A DNA stretch of 64,000 nt from Eriocheir sinensis (lineage: Eukaryota > Arthropoda > Malacostraca > Decapoda > Varunidae), in contig NW_026111745.1 of the NCBI RefSeq assembly GCF_024679095.1, positions 117,501 through 181,500 on the forward strand. The letters are read 5' to 3'. The position numbers and the translations under genes are program-made. The notes beneath the pieces are model-generated. The model made no database searches and was not told the DNA's origin. It was given only the letters and a program-made list of their open reading frames with translations. Shown piece by piece: positions 59,260 through 64,000 of the stretch (position 1 is the first letter of the stretch; each line of letters begins with the position of its first letter).

Positions 59260-61102
59260 TTAACCCGGGAAAGCCCAGTGTCACCTACTGGTGACATTTT
59301 TTTTAAATGGTCATATCTCTAACCCTTTACAGACATTTGCATTGATCATTCGTTTATAATGTTGTTTTGTAGTGCCCCCAAAACAAGCAAATAACGTCTG
59401 GACATTAATTTTCCTCTACAAACCTATCGAGAAAGGTTCGAGCCGTCGTCGAAGGATATAACCTTCCCTGCATAATTATTAGTTAGGGTAACTGGCGATC
59501 AGCGGCACGCACTCCTCCTCTCTCCTATCCGTTGCTTCTCTTACCCCCTCCGGCTGCACGAGGTAACCCCCACCCCCACCGCGCTGGGCGAGGTTAGTCA
59601 TCTGATACCCTTCGCCCTGCTCGCAGGTAAGCGCTGTTCTCCCTGGATATAACTTCCCAGTTAAAATTACAGTGTTCACATGATTTATAAGGGTTACCAC
59701 AGTTAGTCATCTGATACCCTTAGCCCTGTTCACAGCTAACAGTGGGTGCCTACGGCGCCTTCGCCGTCCCTGTGAATGGAACAGCCAGCCCAGGAGCCAT
59801 GAGACATCACCTCGCTGGCAGATAAGTCATCCCTCAATGCCTGTAACCACCACCTCCTCAGTCGTATTGGGAAGCCCCTTTTAATTTATTTCCCCAACAC
59901 ACACACTAGTTAGGATGGGTGTCAAATCGTTGTGTTTGTAAGGGGTTTAGCGATCTTCCCCCCTGTCGTGGCCTCTGTGACGCATCAAGATACGTAGGGA
60001 AAAGTGCTGATGTGAATGTCGCTAGACGAGTTTCGTGACTGGTAGAAGGAAGGGGAGTGTTGCCGTCGCCTATATATTTATAAATGTTTATTCCCCCCAT
60101 TTCTTTGTATGTATTGCATTATCTTGTAATATTGGTAATAACAGAATAATGACAGGGTTGTGACTATAGAGGCCTCCGTCGCCCTTGGTCCTTTTAAGAC
60201 TCACTGTCCCGTCGCCGTTACAGGATAGGTTGAGTTAAATCGTCTTCCTCCCCCCCATCCCCCTCTTCAAGGGGTGGCAGATTATTTATAAATACCCAGT
60301 GTCCTAATAAACCGAGACCATATAATGTAACACTGCTTGTTTCCTCCCTACCCTACAATATATTCCACGTTAATCAATTGTAGGAGTCACCCTTACTCCC
60401 TCCTCCTTCGTGTCGTACTTAAAACGCTACCAAATTTTTTTTTTCTCCATTAACACAGACACGAGGAGAGAGTAGGGTTGTCAGAGTAATTTAACGTTCT
60501 CTTGATTGTCTTAGACTCCATTCCACACCGCGAATTGGTTTCGCAGTTTTTTTTTTTATTATGGTTTTTTGTTTTGTTTTCTTGTGAACCCCCACACACT
60601 CAGTGGTGCCTTAAATGAAGAGCAGGAGAGCCGAGGGCATCACCGTTTAACACTTCTGTTTTGTATATTTCAGCTCTGGGGAAAATAATATTTTGTTTAC
60701 TTTAACTCTGGCATCTGATGAAAGAACATGTAGTGCTCCTGTTTTTTATCCCCCATTACCTATGCCAAAACAATGTATTCCTGCAATATAAAAACAACTT
60801 TAAATAACTTTTCCTCTGTGTTTCTCAACAGTTAAATGCTTAATGAAAAACCTAGTGAGTGTAACAGCACAATGAGTATTTGTTACTATGAGGTAATCTT
60901 CATGAAACTCACGACTGTCACCTCGAGGTGATATTGGACATACACTCAACAATTCAGTCTTTTTCCACTGAGTGCGGATCATTGTTTTCTGGTTTCAGTT
61001 TGACTCGTCATGAGACTGCAACAATACTTGAGCTTGTAATGAAGAATTTGATACACCTGTTAAGTGTTTTGAATATCTATAATTCAATTATGATAAATTT
61101 TC
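59260..61102. other. Unassigned region, possible piggyBac-like left end
   Basis: TTAA followed by CCCGGGAAAGCCCAGTG at 59260-59280 looks like a piggyBac end, but no matching right end was found. A direct repeat GTTAGTCATCTGATACCCTT occurs at about 59593 and 59702. GTCACC-(6 bp)-GGTGAC type palindromes occur at about 59280 and 60915. No coding domain recognised. Confidence 0.35.
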
Positions 61103-61445
61103 TTGTGGCTGAGTGGTTAGCGTGAGGGCCCCACGTGCACAGCGTTCTGAACGACGCTATTTCGAATCTGCCACTAACACCTGGGATTTTCAGTCACCAC
61201 CGAGTGGCCTAAAACTACCCCCATGCTGTCATGAAGACCACCCATCAACCCACACTATAGACAAATAGTCCAAGTCATTCAGGAATGAGCTCTTGTGTTG
61301 AGCATGAGCCACGAAAGATGGCGCCACTATAAACACTTGCCTGCACCAAGATGGGCTGGGGCCGACCACCAGGCCCCTCAAGATAGCCTACCGGTGCTAC
61401 AGGCTCCGATGTAAAAAAAATATAATAATATAAAAAATAAACTAA
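61103..61445 (+). mobile_element. tRNA-derived SINE
   Basis: A box TGGCTGAGTGG at 61106-61116 and a B-box-like TTCGAATCT at 61161-61169, a long unrelated body, and an A-rich AATAATA tail after 61410. A coherent tRNA fold is not closed. Confidence 0.65.
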
Positions 61446-62157
61446 ATCTCCCACAAATATTCTTTGAATAAAAATTCATGTACTAAACAAAACTCGCAAA
61501 GAAATGAAGGTGTTCATTTCTGTTCTGTTGTTGAGAGTACTTGACACCTAAGTACATTCGCATTTTTTAGCGAATCAAAACCGGATGTGAACAATTAATA
61601 TGTTTCAAGCAGTTATTAGAAGGAACATATTCTCTGAAATTCATCACTATCTCCACAGTTGTGACACTTTAGATCTGCTGGGAGTCGGCAAATTGGGGAT
61701 GTCAACGAGATGTCCAGGTGGTGGGGGTGTAAAGAGGAGAGTACACTAGATGGTAAGGAAGACCATGATGGTGTACGCACAAAAGTGCCCTGCAGGAAAG
61801 CCAGAGTTGCTGAGTTTCATGACCTAACCACTAACCAGTCAGGTGTCGGAAATGTAAAGCTGTTCTCCGTGTTCACAGTTGGTATGCTCTCATACAAAAC
61901 AAGAGTCTGCGGCACTAAGTAAAAGGAAACTCTTCATTGCAAACAGATACCCAGACTCAGATACAGAAAACAGATGCCCAGTGGGCGTGGTCAGAAAGTG
62001 TGAACAACCATTGAAAAAGACTCTGACCCGTGACGTCAGTTGTGGCGACATGTTATGAGCCAATAATTTAACAGAAAAATCACCGAGGGAGTGTCTTAAG
62101 ACTGACTCACGAATAGCAGGAGAAGTAAAACAATACAACATAATGAGCGAGCAGATG
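61446..62157. other. No gene seen
   Basis: Short frames only (for example 61710-61922), without recognised domains. Confidence 0.4.
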
Positions 62158-62824
62158 GGTGTGACAGGAAGTATTGGCCATTGGTTATGTAGAAAATTAA
62201 GGGCGTGTCAAGGATGTAAGTCCGCCTAAAGCAAAGAAAAATGTGGCCTATAAATCAGTGGAATGAGTAGACCGAGCTTGGTTCTCGCCTCAAGCAGACC
62301 TGCTACTCACTCAGCCGAGAATGGCTGTTGTGATCTTAATCGTGAGTAGAAATTCGAGAATCTAAGGGAAACCGACTGTATTGTCCTGGAGATTATAATG
62401 TAGGAGATGTGAAGTAGGATTGTGAGTGGGACAGGATTGTGATTATTTGTTTGCGATGTAAAGCAAAGGTAAAACCACTGGGTGTGGTATTTGGTGCTTC
62501 CGTGACTTGTAGTAGATTATACTATAGGAATGTGTAGTAGGATTTTGTGAAGAGAGTACATAATGATTGTGATGTAAGCAGAGAGATATAAACCACTGCT
62601 TGTGGAACGACGAGTGTTATTATTATTGGCAACAACTGAGCACATATTGTAGTATTATGTTTAAGACATGTCGTTTGTCATATGTTGCATCCATTGCTGA
62701 ATATGCCAGTGTTATGATCGTCTGAGCAAAGAATATTGCGTAAGGCAATTACTTTCATTTAATTTTAAATAAATGTATATTTTCTTTTTCCCTTGTTTAT
62801 CCCCGAACACCAGTTTCCAATAAC
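62158..62824 (+). other. Possible solo LTR
   Basis: Begins TGTGACAGG and ends CCAATAACA, has TATAAA at 62588 and AATAAA at 62768, an LTR-like arrangement, but no duplication at the ends and no second copy in the window. Confidence 0.25.
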
Positions 62825-62927
62825 AACTTAAGCCGGATCACGCTACCAGGGATACGAGACGGTGAGATCATTTATGGAGTAATTAATGAGTGATAAAAGA
62901 GTTGATTTAATACAAGAAACGAAGGAT

Positions 62928-64000
62928 CTAAAACATGTACTTATAAAAGTCCTCTGGGCCTAAGGACCGAATCTCCTCGCCTCCAGCATGGAGCCTTACT
63001 TTGTCTTGGAACCAGGTCTTGTTCTTTCCATCCGCCACTACCCCCACGGAGGCGCACTTGGAGGGCCCCACCTCGAGGCCCAAGGCAGCCGCGGCAGATG
63101 TCATCGCTCGCAGGCTTGCCTCTAAGCCTATCCTGGTGAAGGCCAGTAACACCACGTCATCAGCAAAAGCCAGGTAGCCGTGGGCGCGGCCACCCAGCTC
63201 TACTCCGACGTTCTGGGGTAGGGCGGACAGGGCCTGGTCCAATGTGAGGTTGAACAATAGGGTCGACAATGGGTCGCCCTGCATGACACCTCTACCAAGT
63301 TTCACTCTGGTGTTCTCGTCCAGGTTCGTGAATGCCTTGGCATATACATTGCCGATGTAGTTGGCAAATCGCTCCCCTAAGCCCCAGCGCCTAGTGGCAT
63401 TGACTATGGCGGGGTGGCCCACTGAGTCAAAGGCCTTCTTGAAATCAATAAAGGCCATGTACAGGGAGCGGGGGGTGCTCTTAGCCGCTTCGAGGGCACG
63501 TCTCACCAACAGCAAGTTGGCGGCGCAGCCCTCTTCCCGCTTAAATCCCTTTTGACCCAGTGGTAGGGGAGCGTGTGTAGCAAGCCGCTGCGACAGCACC
63601 CTATGGAATGTCCTCGTCAGGATAGGTGCTATCGTCAGCGGCCTGTAGTCGGAGGCTGTCCGAGGTGCGTCCACCTTCGGGAGCAGCACGGTTCGGCCAT
63701 GAACCCAACTCTCGGGGACAGAGCCCAGCATGATGGCTGAGTCCATCAGCCACAAAAGCTGGTCAGTGCTTAGGGCCCTCAGGTCGGACAGCGTCCTTCC
63801 GTCAGGCTCGGCTGCCGTGTCAGCCTTTGTGACGGCGAAAGCCGCCATCACTTCCTCCGGTTTCGCCGGGGCCATCATCAGATGACCAACACCCGGGTTC
63901 ACCGGAGTTAGCTGCCCGGTAGAGCCGGGGCTAGGACGTTCAAAAACCTCCCGCCAGAACTGGACTGTTCCGGGAGGAAGGTCTCCAATACCGCCCCCGG
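62928..64000 (-). pseudogene. R2 protein, RT region, truncated
   Basis: One open frame from the window edge to a stop at 62928, with no internal stop. The RT keeps FIDFKKAFDS, GVMQGDPLSTLLFNL and the normal active site YLAFADDVVLL. It has the 22 residues between GFKR and RSLYM that the first copy has largely lost, and GAG where the first copy has TAG. After DFYKY the frame leaves R2 and ends within two codons, so thumb and endonuclease are missing. Confidence 0.9.
62937..64000 (-). mobile_element. Second R2 copy, 3'-truncated, continues past window
   Basis: Matches 2834-3840 of the first R2 copy at high identity. The 3' part (endonuclease, 3' UTR) is cut off at 62937 and replaced by unrelated DNA. 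The 5' part runs past the window end. Confidence 0.9.

Overview
This is eukaryotic, non-bacterial DNA: no operons, dense simple repeats ((CT)n, (AT)n), about 10 kb of satellite DNA, and almost every recognisable protein belongs to a transposable element. The element set (R2 in a 28S fragment, env-bearing Ty3/mdg4-type element, CR1-, Jockey- and RTE-like LINEs, hAT, piggyBac, DUF7869 repeats) fits an arthropod. LINE tails and satellite-rich texture make a decapod crustacean my best guess, but this is inference. I see no ordinary single-copy host gene I would defend.

Layout. 1-725: end of a DUF7869-type repeat protein. 1.4-4.9 kb (-): an R2-type retrotransposon whose 5' end abuts a 28S rRNA fragment (4885-6136, -). 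6.1-15.8 kb: a nested stack. A Ty3 element (5' LTR, gag-pol) is joined to a truncated LINE; the LINE is split by a 5.26-kb hAT transposon with perfect 14-bp terminal repeats, a perfect 8-bp target duplication and an intact two-exon transposase. The hAT itself holds a SINE, a fold-back element and a smaller hAT-type MITE with its own perfect 8-bp duplication. 15.8-38.3 kb: a GC-rich satellite (about 133-bp monomer, with a 1.93-kb higher-order duplication), interrupted by an internally deleted piggyBac (26168-27491, TTAA) and by a 9.9-kb env-bearing LTR element (27862-37758, near-identical LTRs), itself split by a CCCGGG-rich hAT-like insert. 38.3-43.7 kb: a GGTACC-rich fold-back element and decayed LINEs. 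43.7-48.4 kb: a 4.75-kb LTR element with seemingly identical LTRs but a scrambled, RT-deficient interior. 48.8-58.2 kb: an intron-containing DD35E integrase gene, broken by a stop and a frameshift, followed by an Ulp1-like protease plus PHD-finger frame, the domain combination reported for some Ginger-type DNA transposons. 58.3-64 kb: a CR1-like LINE, a SINE, unassigned DNA and a second R2 copy running off the end.

The window records order of events: the satellite came first, then piggyBac and LTR elements inserted into it, then hAT elements into the LTR elements and LINE. Most elements are dead or non-autonomous; the 7.5-10.7 kb hAT transposase is the only gene here that looks able to make a complete protein. 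The most unusual items are the intron-bearing integrase/Ulp1 locus, the recently moved but coding-deficient LTR element, and the R2/28S junction.
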